Assembly: GCA_005880525.1 (NCBI GenBank)
Contig: VBFW01000230.1
Span: 1-12,367, forward strand
Direction of reading: 5' to 3'
Source of the DNA: Chloroflexota bacterium
Lineage (GTDB): Bacteria > Chloroflexota > Dormibacteria > Dormibacterales > Dormibacteraceae
DNA: 12,367 bases
Position 1 is the stretch's first letter; each line of letters opens with the position of its first letter. Position numbers and translations under genes: made by a program. The notes below the pieces were generated by a model, which was not told the DNA's origin, made no database searches, and saw only the letters and a program-made list of their open reading frames with translations. This document shows, one piece after another, positions 1-6,710 of this stretch.

Positions 1-961
1 TGCTCACGTTCCTCGTGTCGAGCCCGAATGCCTGCGCCATGCGCGCGAAGCGCTCCGGCTCGCCCGAGTGGTTGTACTCCATCACCGGCCCGAGGAGCCG
101 CGCGGTGAGCGCGCCATGCGGCGCGTCGCGCACCCCGCCCGCGGTCTGGCTCATCGCGTGCGCGGCGCCGGCCGAGTCGGTGCCGTACGCGAGCCCCGCC
201 AGCATCGCCGCGGCGCTCATGTAGTAGCGCGCCTGCAGGTTCTCGCCTTGCGAGAACGCAACCCGCAGGTGGCGCGCGACGTACTCCATCGCCAGCAGCG
301 CGACCGCGTCGGTGAACGGCTGGTGATAGACCATCGTGTAGCACTCGACCGCGTGCGCGAGCGCGTCCATGCCGGTGCCCGCGGTGACGGGCCCGGGCAA
401 CTTGACGCTGAGCTCGGGGTCGATGAGCGCGACCCACGACGCGATGTTCGACGTGCCGCCGACGTTGAACTTGATCTTCCGCTTCGGGTCTGTGATCACC
501 GCCCACAGCGTCACCTCGCTGCCGGTGCCGGCGGTGGTGGGCACAGCGATCATCGGCGGGATGCGGTTCTTGATGGGGTCGTGGCCCCACTCGTAGTCGA
601 GGATGCTGCCGTCGTGCGCGGCGACGACGCCGATGCCCTTCGCCGTGTCAATCGAGCTGCCGCCGCCGATCGCGACGAGACCGTCGCAGCCCGACTTCTT
701 GTATTCGGCAGCGCCGGCGTCGACCAGGTCGACAGGCGGGTTGGCCTTGACCCGATCGAAGACGACGGGCTCCACGTCCGAGGCTCGCAGCGCCTCGAGC
801 GCTGTGTCGAGCAGGCCGGCCGCCTTGACTCCTGGATCCGTGACCAGCAGCGGCCGGCGGATCCCTAGAAGCGCGGCCTCGGCGCCCAGCTCACGGATCG
901 CGCCGAGGCGCTGAACCAGCCGGGTCGGGCTCTGGTAGGTGCGGAGTGTGTGCTCGAGCAT
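1..961 (-). CDS. Iron-containing alcohol dehydrogenase (group III), C-terminus cut by window edge
   Basis: Family role: NAD(P)-dependent interconversion of an alcohol and an aldehyde or ketone with a catalytic divalent metal, normally Fe2+, in the cytoplasm. Seen: 320 codons read from an ATG at 961. The nucleotide-binding GGGSSIDTAK lies at residues 99-108 and PTTAGTGSE at 141-149. The metal ligands expected for the family are present: D199 and H203 in GMDALAHAVE, H268 in AAHAMSQ and H282 in APHGA. Family members are about 380-400 residues, so roughly 60-80 C-terminal residues lie beyond base 1. No good Shine-Dalgarno precedes the ATG; a perfect 13-bp hairpin ends 17 nt before it. It is the last visible gene of the GntR-phosphoesterase-permease run, which suggests it acts on an alcohol or aldehyde derived from the imported substrate. 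Maleylacetate reductase and lactaldehyde reductase belong to the same superfamily; substrate specificity is not readable. Confidence 0.93.
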   Translation of the reverse strand, partial: MLEHTLRTYQSPTRLVQRLGAIRELGAEAALLGIRRPLLVTDPGVKAAGLLDTALEALRASDVEPVVFDRVKANPPVDLVDAGAAEYKKSGCDGLVAIGGGSSIDTAKGIGVVAAHDGSILDYEWGHDPIKNRIPPMIAVPTTAGTGSEVTLWAVITDPKRKIKFNVGGTSNIASWVALIDPELSVKLPGPVTAGTGMDALAHAVECYTMVYHQPFTDAVALLAMEYVARHLRVAFSQGENLQARYYMSAAAMLAGLAYGTDSAGAAHAMSQTAGGVRDAPHGALTARLLGPVMEYNHSGEPERFARMAQAFGLDTRNVS

Positions 962-978
962 CTTTGGTTAGTCGAAGT

Positions 979-1007
979 GGCCGCCGGGCGCAGCGCGCCC
1001 GGCGGCC
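979..1007 (-). repeat. Perfect 13-bp inverted repeat (hairpin, 3-nt loop) between permease and dehydrogenase genes
   Basis: On the minus strand GGCCGCCGGGCGC is followed by the loop GCT and the exact reverse complement of the first arm. It starts 9 nt after the permease stop and ends 17 nt before the dehydrogenase ATG. No U-run follows, so it is not a classical intrinsic terminator. It could be a U-less terminator or attenuator that lowers dehydrogenase expression, a 3'-end stabiliser of the permease message, or a structure limiting ribosome access to the next gene. The repeat is certain; its function is inferred. Confidence 0.6.
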
Positions 1008-1016
1008 GTGGAGTTG

Positions 1017-2660
1017 CTATTCAACCGGAATCTCGTGGTGGATGCGGGAAAGGTCGATGCCCTGGTTCTTGCGGTAGTAGTAAGCGATGGCGTAGATCAC
1101 GACCGCCAACAGGTATGTCGCGCCGAGGTAGATGGCGGACGGCACGCTGTTGGAACCGTAAGTGGCGTTCGTCGCCCATTCGTAGACCATGAAGAGGATG
1201 AAGATCGCCGCCACTGCACTGACCAACGTGATCGCCGGTATCCCGGCGACCTTGTACCTGGCGATCGGCGATGCATCGTAAATGTCTTTGCGGCGCCAGG
1301 GCAGGATCATTGCGGCCACCAGCGTCGCCAGAAACGTGATCGCGATCACCGCCGTCGCGTCGAGATATGCGGCCTGGAATCCGAATACGTTCCAGGCGAA
1401 CAGTGCGCTGATGAGGATGGACGGGACGACCATCAGCAGTAGAGCGCCGTACGGCACTCGCCTGCCAGAAGAGATGTTGGCTGCCCAGGCGGGCAGAACG
1501 CGGTCGAACGCGGCGGCGAAGATGACGCGAGTCGAGGATAGGAACAGGGTTCCAGCCCAGCCGAAGAACCACAGGCCCATGACGGCGATAAGCACCGCCT
1601 GAAACAGGTGATTGTTGACGAGCCAGCCCGCGAGCATGACCGGATACGGCCAGATGGGCACCGGCGCCGCAGGCTCCTGGACCAGGTAGATGGGATTCCA
1701 GTACGCAGCGTTGGCGGCGTTGTAAAACTCCCAGCCGATGGTCTTGGCGGTCAGGATCAGTACGAGCACGACCAGACCAACCGTGACCCACAGGCCCCAG
1801 AACATGCTCTGCAGGGGCTTGCGAAGCTCCTTCGCTCCGCGGACCTCGCCGTAGAGCGTCGCGCCCCAGTTGGGCCACAGCAAGTAGAAGGCAAGGAAGG
1901 GAAGGAGCAGGAGCGTCGGGCCGAAAGAGAAGAATGTGAAATCGTGCGACGTGAAGCCGCCCTTGGCGGCAGCGTCCAGGGTTGCCTGGTACGCGTTGCC
2001 GCTCGCTCCGAACAGCGAAGACGCCTCACGGTTGAACGCGCTTACGAAGTCGTTGTGGCTGAAGAAAAGCAGAAGGGCACAAACCACCGCGAGACCGACC
2101 AGACCGATCCAGAAGCAGACCTTCTGAATTCGCGCGTAGGTCTCCATGCCCATCGTTACGACCAGGCTCACGAACGCGAGCACGATCAGGCAAGAGGCGA
2201 ACACGCCCCACTGAGTGGTGAAGAACGTGGCGATATCCTTCAGGCCGAGCGTGTAGGCGAGGGGCTCGAAGAACTGAAGGTTCAGGATGTTCGCGTAGAT
2301 CGGCGTCCACAGCCACAGGGTGAACCACCAACCCGTGATAGAGAGGACGAAGCCAACCGGGCCTCCCAGGACGCGGCTCTGCCATGCATAGTCCCCGCCC
2401 GTCCTCGGCATCACGCTCACGAGAAACGCGTAGGCCATGACCAGGAAAGTCACAAGTACGCCGGTTATCAGAACCGCCGAGAGAACCTGGCCGTCGGGTA
2501 CGAAGTAGGCGAACGACATGCCGTACAGGCCGAGCGTGATCAGGTTCACCGACCAGAACGAGTAGACGAACGCATCAAAGGTCGACCAGGCTTTGACAAG
2601 GCCTGTCGCGTTTCGCAAAAATAGGCCTGGCCTGGATCCACCCATTGTCGCTTCAGCCAT
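1017..2660 (-). CDS. APC-superfamily (amino acid/polyamine type) permease
   Basis: Integral membrane secondary transporter, probably importing an amino acid, amine or related organic solute with H+ or Na+. It has 547 residues dominated by about 12 hydrophobic helices. Helix 1 falls near residues 27-50, and after the second helix comes an APC-like PRTGGDYAW stretch at about 86-94. A cytoplasmic STRVIFAAAFDRVLPAW segment in the C-terminal half matches the loop after helix 8 of amino acid permeases. The frame is open 22 codons upstream, but the ATG at 2660 is preferred because GGGAGGAG lies four bases before it and the longer start would run into the phosphoesterase gene. Three 60-base rows I counted (from 1381, 2041 and 2521) are 55-58% GC, below neighbouring rows at 65-83%, which hints at separate ancestry or membrane-protein composition. 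Substrate unknown. Confidence 0.9.
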   Translation of the reverse strand: MAEATMGGSRPGLFLRNATGLVKAWSTFDAFVYSFWSVNLITLGLYGMSFAYFVPDGQVLSAVLITGVLVTFLVMAYAFLVSVMPRTGGDYAWQSRVLGGPVGFVLSITGWWFTLWLWTPIYANILNLQFFEPLAYTLGLKDIATFFTTQWGVFASCLIVLAFVSLVVTMGMETYARIQKVCFWIGLVGLAVVCALLLFFSHNDFVSAFNREASSLFGASGNAYQATLDAAAKGGFTSHDFTFFSFGPTLLLLPFLAFYLLWPNWGATLYGEVRGAKELRKPLQSMFWGLWVTVGLVVLVLILTAKTIGWEFYNAANAAYWNPIYLVQEPAAPVPIWPYPVMLAGWLVNNHLFQAVLIAVMGLWFFGWAGTLFLSSTRVIFAAAFDRVLPAWAANISSGRRVPYGALLLMVVPSILISALFAWNVFGFQAAYLDATAVIAITFLATLVAAMILPWRRKDIYDASPIARYKVAGIPAITLVSAVAAIFILFMVYEWATNATYGSNSVPSAIYLGATYLLAVVIYAIAYYYRKNQGIDLSRIHHEIPVE

Positions 2661-2664
2661 ATTT

Positions 2665-2672
2665 CTCCTCCC
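2665..2672 (-). promoter_or_regulatory. Strong Shine-Dalgarno of the APC permease
   Basis: GGGAGGAG on the minus strand, four bases before the ATG at 2660. It decides the permease start and lies in the 22-bp gap after the phosphoesterase stop codon. It is among the best ribosome binding sites in the window. Confidence 0.75.
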
Positions 2673-2682
2673 TAATCGCGAA

Positions 2683-3618
2683 CTAACCGTTGACCAGCTG
2701 GTAAGTCTTGATGCCCTTCTTGGCATCCAGGTTGATGATGGCGGCCATCAGCATCCCCTCCTCGTAGGCGCTGCCCGGATTGATCGAGAGCGTCTTGCCG
2801 ATCTTCACCGCGCCTTTGCTCTCGTGGATGTGGCCGTGCAGCGAAAGGACCGGCTGGTAGCGCTGGATCGCTTCCTTGACGGCGGTCGAGCCGACAGGGC
2901 GCAGCGCGCGACCTCCATGCAGGAGCTTGAGGTCGGCGTCGATCGCAGGAGCTTCGTCAAGCCCTGACTGGTAGGGCGGGCAGTGCAGGTTGAAGATGGC
3001 GCGCGTCGGGTCTGAGACCAGCTTCGCCATGGAGTCGATGCGCTCCGCGAGCTTCTCCTCGGACTCCTCGCGGTATGTGTTCCACGGCGTCGGGTTGGAC
3101 CAGCCGGTCGAGATCATCGAGAAGCCGTCGATGTCGACGACGCGTCCCTCGGCCAGCTCGACCGCCTTCGCCTGGCGGATGACGTCGTCGACCTGGAACT
3201 CGTCGTCATTCCCCGGGCTGGCGAAGCAGCGCACCTTGGTGCCGGCCAGCTTTTCGGTGGCCATGTTCATCCACCGCTCAACCCCTTCGAGCATCACCTG
3301 CTGGAAGGTCCTGGCGCGCTCTGTAGGGTCTTTGTCCAGCTCGTGCAGCCGGTCCACAGTCATCTGCAGCGGGTAGTAGCCCTTGCGGCGTACGTGAGCC
3401 TCAACCTCGGCGACCTGCTCCTTGGGCACGGTCTGCTCCTCGCCGCCAAGCGTGTAGGTGAAGCGTCCGTTCTCCTGCACGATCGGCACGATCGCCTTGC
3501 CGGTCATATCGCCGCCGCAGATGAGCGTGTCGCAGTCGTAGAACTTGGCGGCGTTGATGAACTTCCGCCAGCACGTCTCCGATCCATGAAGGTCGGTCGC
3601 AAAGAAAATCTTGGGCAT
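2683..3618 (-). CDS. Calcineurin-like metallophosphoesterase
   Basis: Predicted dinuclear-metal phosphoesterase of 311 residues, cytoplasmic (no signal peptide or membrane helix). All family motifs are visible in order: D9-L-H11, GGD at 35-37, GNDD at 136-139, H212 in LHCPPY, and GHIH at 262-265 preceded by H261, followed by NPGSAY at 280-285. The insert between the GGD and GND motifs (about 100 residues) is larger than in YfcE-type enzymes and probably forms a cap or substrate-binding region. The ATG lies 3 bp after the GntR stop, with GGTGGAG inside the end of that gene as a ribosome binding site, so the two are almost certainly co-transcribed. Its place between regulator and permease suggests removal of phosphate from a pathway intermediate or a regulatory nucleotide. 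The substrate cannot be named; nuclease, phosphodiesterase and phosphomonoesterase activities all occur in the family. Confidence 0.9.
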   Translation of the reverse strand: MPKIFFATDLHGSETCWRKFINAAKFYDCDTLICGGDMTGKAIVPIVQENGRFTYTLGGEEQTVPKEQVAEVEAHVRRKGYYPLQMTVDRLHELDKDPTERARTFQQVMLEGVERWMNMATEKLAGTKVRCFASPGNDDEFQVDDVIRQAKAVELAEGRVVDIDGFSMISTGWSNPTPWNTYREESEEKLAERIDSMAKLVSDPTRAIFNLHCPPYQSGLDEAPAIDADLKLLHGGRALRPVGSTAVKEAIQRYQPVLSLHGHIHESKGAVKIGKTLSINPGSAYEEGMLMAAIINLDAKKGIKTYQLVNG

Positions 3619-3621
3619 CTG

Positions 3622-4323
3622 CTAGCGCTCCACCAGAACCCTGCGAATCGCGGACTCGAAGCCCGCCACGTGACGCCGCATCGCCTCGTCGGCGCGATCG
3701 CCGTCACCGGCCATGACCGCCTCGAGGATCGCTCGGTGCTCGGTGACAGCCTCACGCAGCCGGACGCCCTGGTCGAGCACGAGGAACCAGAGGCGGAGGC
3801 TCAGATTGAAGTACCGCTCGAGCGTGCTCTCGAGGAACGAGTTGCGCGCGCTTCGGTAGATGGTGCGGTGGATCTCCCGGTCGAGCTTCATGAGCTCGCG
3901 CTGCTCGGTCACCTGGACCGACCCGAGCTCGGCGAGCAGCTCTGCGATCGCCGCTCTATCAGCGACTGTGCCGCGTTCCGCGGCCAGACGTGCAGCGTGG
4001 CCCTCCAGCACGACGCGCACCTCGGTTATGCGCGCGAGGTCTGTGATGTTGACGTCGGTGACGAAGGTGCCGCGGTTGGGGACGCTGCGCACGAGCTTTT
4101 CGTGCCCGAGCCGCTGCAGCGCCTCGCGGATCGGCGTGCGGCCGATGGACAGCTCCTGGCGCAGCTGCGCTTCGTGAACCAGCGACCCCGGCGGCAGAGC
4201 GAGCGAGAGGATGCGGTCGCGAATCAAGAAGTAAGCAGCTTCGCTCTGCGAGCGCGGCGGCTCTGCATGGCGGAATATCGTGACCGTCGGGCCGGCCTCG
4301 CGGATGCGAACCTCTGACGCCAT
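3622..4323 (-). CDS. GntR-family transcriptional regulator, FCD (FadR C-terminal) subfamily
   Basis: DNA-binding regulator of 233 residues. The N-terminal winged helix-turn-helix spans about residues 25-90, with the family-typical recognition region GRTPIREALQRL at 61-72 and the wing VPNRGTFV at 81-88. The all-helical FCD effector domain spans about 95-228 and carries the expected Asp/His metal ligands: D148, H152, H196 and H218. Such domains usually bind a small organic acid or similar metabolite that releases the DNA. The ATG at 4323 is preferred over one 15 bp upstream because GGGGAG sits seven bases before it. It is the first gene of the phosphoesterase-permease-dehydrogenase run and is preceded by a promoter and a palindrome, so autoregulation and control of the whole operon are likely. 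Function as repressor or activator is inferred. Confidence 0.92.
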   Translation of the reverse strand: MASEVRIREAGPTVTIFRHAEPPRSQSEAAYFLIRDRILSLALPPGSLVHEAQLRQELSIGRTPIREALQRLGHEKLVRSVPNRGTFVTDVNITDLARITEVRVVLEGHAARLAAERGTVADRAAIAELLAELGSVQVTEQRELMKLDREIHRTIYRSARNSFLESTLERYFNLSLRLWFLVLDQGVRLREAVTEHRAILEAVMAGDGDRADEAMRRHVAGFESAIRRVLVER

Positions 4324-4351
4324 CCCCGTTCTCCCCATGTCCCGCGTGCGT

Positions 4352-4369
4352 GATATGCGCGCGATATAC
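4352..4369. promoter_or_regulatory. Candidate operator palindrome upstream of the GntR gene
   Basis: GATATGCGCGCGATATAC on the plus strand has ATAT arms around an alternating GC core. It lies just downstream of the candidate -10 box and about 30 bp before the regulator start, where a bound GntR protein would block transcription initiation. It does not match the TGGNNNNNCCA-type FadR site, so the assignment rests on position and symmetry only. Confidence 0.4.
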
Positions 4370-4377
4370 CGGGCGGA

Positions 4378-4406
4378 ACCCTAGCACCGGCCCGGCATTC
4401 CGTCAA
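4378..4406 (-). promoter_or_regulatory. Candidate sigma-A/sigma-70 promoter for the GntR operon
   Basis: Reading the minus strand, TTGACG (4401-4406) is followed after exactly 17 bases by TAGGGT (4378-4383), with TGC directly before the -10 as an extended -10. This resembles promoters of high-GC Gram-positive bacteria. It lies in the 91-bp gap after the transporter gene, and its predicted start abuts the palindrome at 4352-4369. Prediction from sequence only. Confidence 0.5.
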
Positions 4407-4414
4407 CGAGGGGC

Positions 4415-5419
4415 TCAGTCCGGCAGCGGCCGCCCCCGCGTCTCGGGAAGTAGGAGGAGGAGCGCCGCCGAAAGCACTCCTGCCGCCGCCAGCACCGCCA
4501 GCGAGCGGCCGAGTCCGAGCACCGGCGAAAGGGCGCCGGCACCCGAGATGAAGCCTCCACCGGTGAACACTGCGGTGACCGCTCCGAGGCCCGCACCCAG
4601 GATCCTTCGCCCGTAGCGATCGCTCAGGTAGCCGCCGGCAACGTAACCGACGAGCGCGCAAACGGCGGCGGCGACGATCATCGCGGAGATCACGAACGGC
4701 GACAGGTGAAGCGTCTGGCTGGCGTACACCGTGAAGAAAAGACCGGCCGGCTCGCCGAGGACCGTCCCGACCATGACGCTGGCGGCAAGTATCAGGACGC
4801 GCCGCCGCCAGGGCGACTGCGCGAGCAGCCTCATGGTGGAACCGCTCACGTGGGCGCGCTGCCACGCGCGGCCCTCTGGTAGCCGCCGCCAGATAAGGGG
4901 CGCCGCCAGCACGCCTATGCCGCCGGCCAGAAAGAGCACACGCCAGTTGGGCGCGACCAGCGGATAGATCAGGACGGGGATCCCCTGGCCCAAGCCGAAC
5001 AGCAGCGCGAGAGCGCTCACGGCCTGCCCTCGGCGGGCAGTCGGCGCCTCCTCGACGACAAGCGCTGTCACGACACCGAGGACCAGGTTCTCGAAGCACG
5101 ACGCTGTCAGGCGCACGGCAGCCAGGGCCAGGAGGCTCGGCGCGAACGCCGTCGCGAAGTTCACGAGCGAGAACAGCGCGACGCCGACCGCGATGAGACG
5201 GCGCCGTCCAAAGTGATCGGCCAGGGTGGCCAGGGGCAGCGCACCGACGGCGCCGAAGATCACGATCGATCCGAGGTTGGAGATGTCGGCGACTCGAGCG
5301 CCGAAGCTCTGGGCGACAGCCGGGAGCTCAAGTACGAGCACCGAGCCGTCCCAGCCGGCCAGGACGACCGCCAGGCCCGCCCAGACGAGCGTGTCGCGCT
5401 GCAGCCTGTCGAGCCCCAT
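4415..5419 (-). CDS. Major facilitator superfamily transporter, short (about 10 helices)
   Basis: Integral membrane transporter or drug/solute efflux-like protein of 334 residues. The family motif A is present after helix 2 (DHFGRRR, 68-74) and again after helix 8 (DRYGRR, 267-272). The end, PETRGR at 325-330, resembles the post-helix-12 motif of sugar/organic acid porters. Six helices fit the N-terminal half, but only about 52 residues separate the second motif A from PETRGR. Family members usually have about 110-130, so helices 10 and 11 appear to be missing. The start is taken as the ATG that overlaps the upstream protease stop (TGATG). An in-frame ATG at 5476 would lie inside the protease gene. 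Translation is probably coupled to the protease. Substrate unknown; a functional carrier with 10 helices would be unusual, so it may be a degenerate copy. Confidence 0.85.
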   Translation of the reverse strand: MGLDRLQRDTLVWAGLAVVLAGWDGSVLVLELPAVAQSFGARVADISNLGSIVIFGAVGALPLATLADHFGRRRLIAVGVALFSLVNFATAFAPSLLALAAVRLTASCFENLVLGVVTALVVEEAPTARRGQAVSALALLFGLGQGIPVLIYPLVAPNWRVLFLAGGIGVLAAPLIWRRLPEGRAWQRAHVSGSTMRLLAQSPWRRRVLILAASVMVGTVLGEPAGLFFTVYASQTLHLSPFVISAMIVAAAVCALVGYVAGGYLSDRYGRRILGAGLGAVTAVFTGGGFISGAGALSPVLGLGRSLAVLAAAGVLSAALLLLLPETRGRPLPD

Positions 5420-5973
5420 CACCGGACCAGGCGCAGCTTCCAGAGGAGATATGGACCGGGTCCAAGGAATCCGCAAGTCGCGGCGACGTGCGCGATCGAG
5501 ACACCGAGCAGCGACGGGGGTCCGGGCAGCAGCCAGAACGCCAGGCCAAGCGGAACGCCGACCAGGGCGGTCGCGAGCGTCTCAGGCCACGACCATCCGA
5601 GGCGGTGATAAAGGACGTAGGCAAGCGTGCCGGCGACGAAGCCGGCGGGCGGCGCGATCAAGGCTCCAAGCCCGCCCTGCACGAGCCCGCGGAAGAACGC
5701 TTCCTCGATCGGCCCGTTGACAAGGTAGAAGCCGGCCTGGAACCAGGCGTCGCCAGGACCTGAGGGAACGCCGATGGCGCCGCGGCGGCGCGTCAGCAGG
5801 AGCTGGACCCACGTCGCCGCGACGAAAAGCGCCGGCGCGGTCACCGCCCCGAACAGGAGCTGCGCGTCGAGGCGCCCGAGCGAAAGCCCTGTCCACGAGG
5901 GCCGCCAGACGATCTCCACGAACCCGAACGCGGCCATCATCGGCAGGAGGCGGATCGCGAGGTCGGGCTTCAT
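5419..5973 (-). CDS. CPBP-family intramembrane metalloprotease (CAAX protease-like, Abi)
   Basis: Predicted polytopic membrane protease of 184 residues with several hydrophobic helices. The first motif, EEAFFRG (residues 90-96), gives the paired glutamates and arginine. The conserved histidines of the later motifs are H123 in AYVLYHRLG and H162 in SIAHVAA. Family members cleave prenylated peptides, process bacteriocins or serve as immunity and stress proteins; the substrate here is unknown. The ATG at 5973 is chosen because a longer start at 6036 would overlap the divergent thioredoxin-fold gene. Neither start has a clear ribosome binding site. The stop codon overlaps the transporter ATG by one base, so the two probably form a coupled pair; a role in processing or protecting a product exported by that carrier is speculative. 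Confidence 0.85.
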   Translation of the reverse strand: MKPDLAIRLLPMMAAFGFVEIVWRPSWTGLSLGRLDAQLLFGAVTAPALFVAATWVQLLLTRRRGAIGVPSGPGDAWFQAGFYLVNGPIEEAFFRGLVQGGLGALIAPPAGFVAGTLAYVLYHRLGWSWPETLATALVGVPLGLAFWLLPGPPSLLGVSIAHVAATCGFLGPGPYLLWKLRLVR

Positions 5974-5997
5974 CCAGCGCCAGCTGTCGGGAATATC

Positions 5998-6010
5998 GGT
6001 AAGCGCTACC
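5998..6010. promoter_or_regulatory. Short palindrome in the divergent protease/DsbA gap
   Basis: GGTAAGCGCTACC has GGTA/TACC arms around five bases. It sits in the 52-bp gap between the start of the minus-strand protease gene and the GTG of the plus-strand DsbA-like gene, a position suited to a shared operator. No clear -35/-10 pair is visible around it. Weak evidence. Confidence 0.25.
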
Positions 6011-6025
6011 TGCGTTGCAGCGTTA

Positions 6026-6640
6026 GTGGACCTCATCGAGTTCGAGCTCTTCTACGACTACAACTGCCCGTTCGTGTACAGGGCCGCGGAGATGCTGGAG
6101 TCGGTGCGCGATTCGCGCGAGCGGCAGGTCGAGATCGTGTGGAGATACTTCTCACTCTCGCAGGTCAACTCGCGCAATGACCCATCGTGGACGGCGTGGG
6201 GGGCTCCGGCGTCCGAGCACGTGCAGGGGCGGCTCGCCTTCGCAACCGCGGAAGCTGCGCGCCGCCAGGGTCGATTCGGCGAGATCCACATGGCGCTTCT
6301 GCGCGCGCGTCATCGCGACCGGCAGGACCTCGACGATCCCGCCGTCGTGGAGAAGGTCGCGGAGCAGTCCGGCCTCGACCTCGACCGCCTCCGCACCGAC
6401 CTTGCTGATCCCGGCATCCTGAACGCGCTTGCGAGCGACCATCTGGAGGCCCGCAGCAAGCACGGCGTGTTCGGCACGCCAACATTTGTTTTCACGAACG
6501 GCGCGGCGGCCTATGTGCGGCTGGCGCAGCAGCCGTTGAACGGAGATGCGGTGCGCATCCTCGACGAGATCGTCAGGATCGCGGCTGGCGAACCTTCCAT
6601 CCTCGAGATCAAGCGCCCGGTCAAGCCCAGCCTGGACTGA
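6026..6640 (+). CDS. DsbA-family thioredoxin-fold oxidoreductase, single-cysteine (FrnE/HCCA isomerase-like)
   Basis: Cytoplasmic thioredoxin-fold protein of 204 residues, with no signal peptide. The first strand and active-site region read FELFYDYNCPFVYRA, so C14 is followed by PFV and the second cysteine of a CxxC is a valine (V17). The helical insertion spans about residues 50-140, and the cis-proline loop GTPTFVF (150-156) closes the fold. This layout matches the DSBA domain that includes FrnE-like disulfide proteins, glutathione S-transferase kappa and 2-hydroxychromene-2-carboxylate isomerases. With one cysteine it may act through mixed disulfides, thiol conjugation or isomerisation and not dithiol exchange. 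The frame is open further upstream, but the GTG at 6026 starts directly before the first strand, and the upstream part is antisense to the protease. No good ribosome binding site is visible. Substrate unknown. Confidence 0.85.
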   Translation: MDLIEFELFYDYNCPFVYRAAEMLESVRDSRERQVEIVWRYFSLSQVNSRNDPSWTAWGAPASEHVQGRLAFATAEAARRQGRFGEIHMALLRARHRDRQDLDDPAVVEKVAEQSGLDLDRLRTDLADPGILNALASDHLEARSKHGVFGTPTFVFTNGAAAYVRLAQQPLNGDAVRILDEIVRIAAGEPSILEIKRPVKPSLD

Positions 6641-6651
6641 TCTTCGCCCCC

Positions 6652-6685
6652 CGGTACCGACGGGTATTGGCGGGTAGGGCGGTGT
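6652..6685. promoter_or_regulatory. Phased CGGGTA-like repeats upstream of the sigma-4-like membrane gene
   Basis: CGGTAC (6652), CGGGTA (6661), CGGGTA (6671) and CGGTGT (6680) recur every 9-10 bp, one helical turn, in the 70-bp gap before the ATG at 6711. The two central units are identical. This arrangement is typical of sites bound side by side by an activator or repressor. The run is also G-rich enough for a two-tetrad quadruplex. Function inferred. Confidence 0.35.
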
Positions 6686-6710
6686 TGTCTCTGCAGGGGA
6701 ACTCGAAGCG

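Noticed and set aside
68..868. 266-codon open frame on the plus strand opposite the alcohol dehydrogenase
   Set aside because: Arg/Asp-rich composition without domains. It is antisense to a gene with all its family motifs, and long shadow frames are expected at this GC.
979..1007. Classical intrinsic terminator
   Set aside because: The hairpin is perfect but no U-run follows on either strand, so it is reported only as an inverted repeat.
1608..2624. 338-codon plus-strand open frame opposite the permease
   Set aside because: Highly charged, low-complexity translation antisense to a clear membrane protein; no start signal or domain.
5774..6025. N-terminal extension of the DsbA-like gene from an upstream ATG
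   Set aside because: This part is antisense to the CPBP protease motifs and is Arg/Ser-rich. The thioredoxin fold begins exactly at the GTG at 6026.
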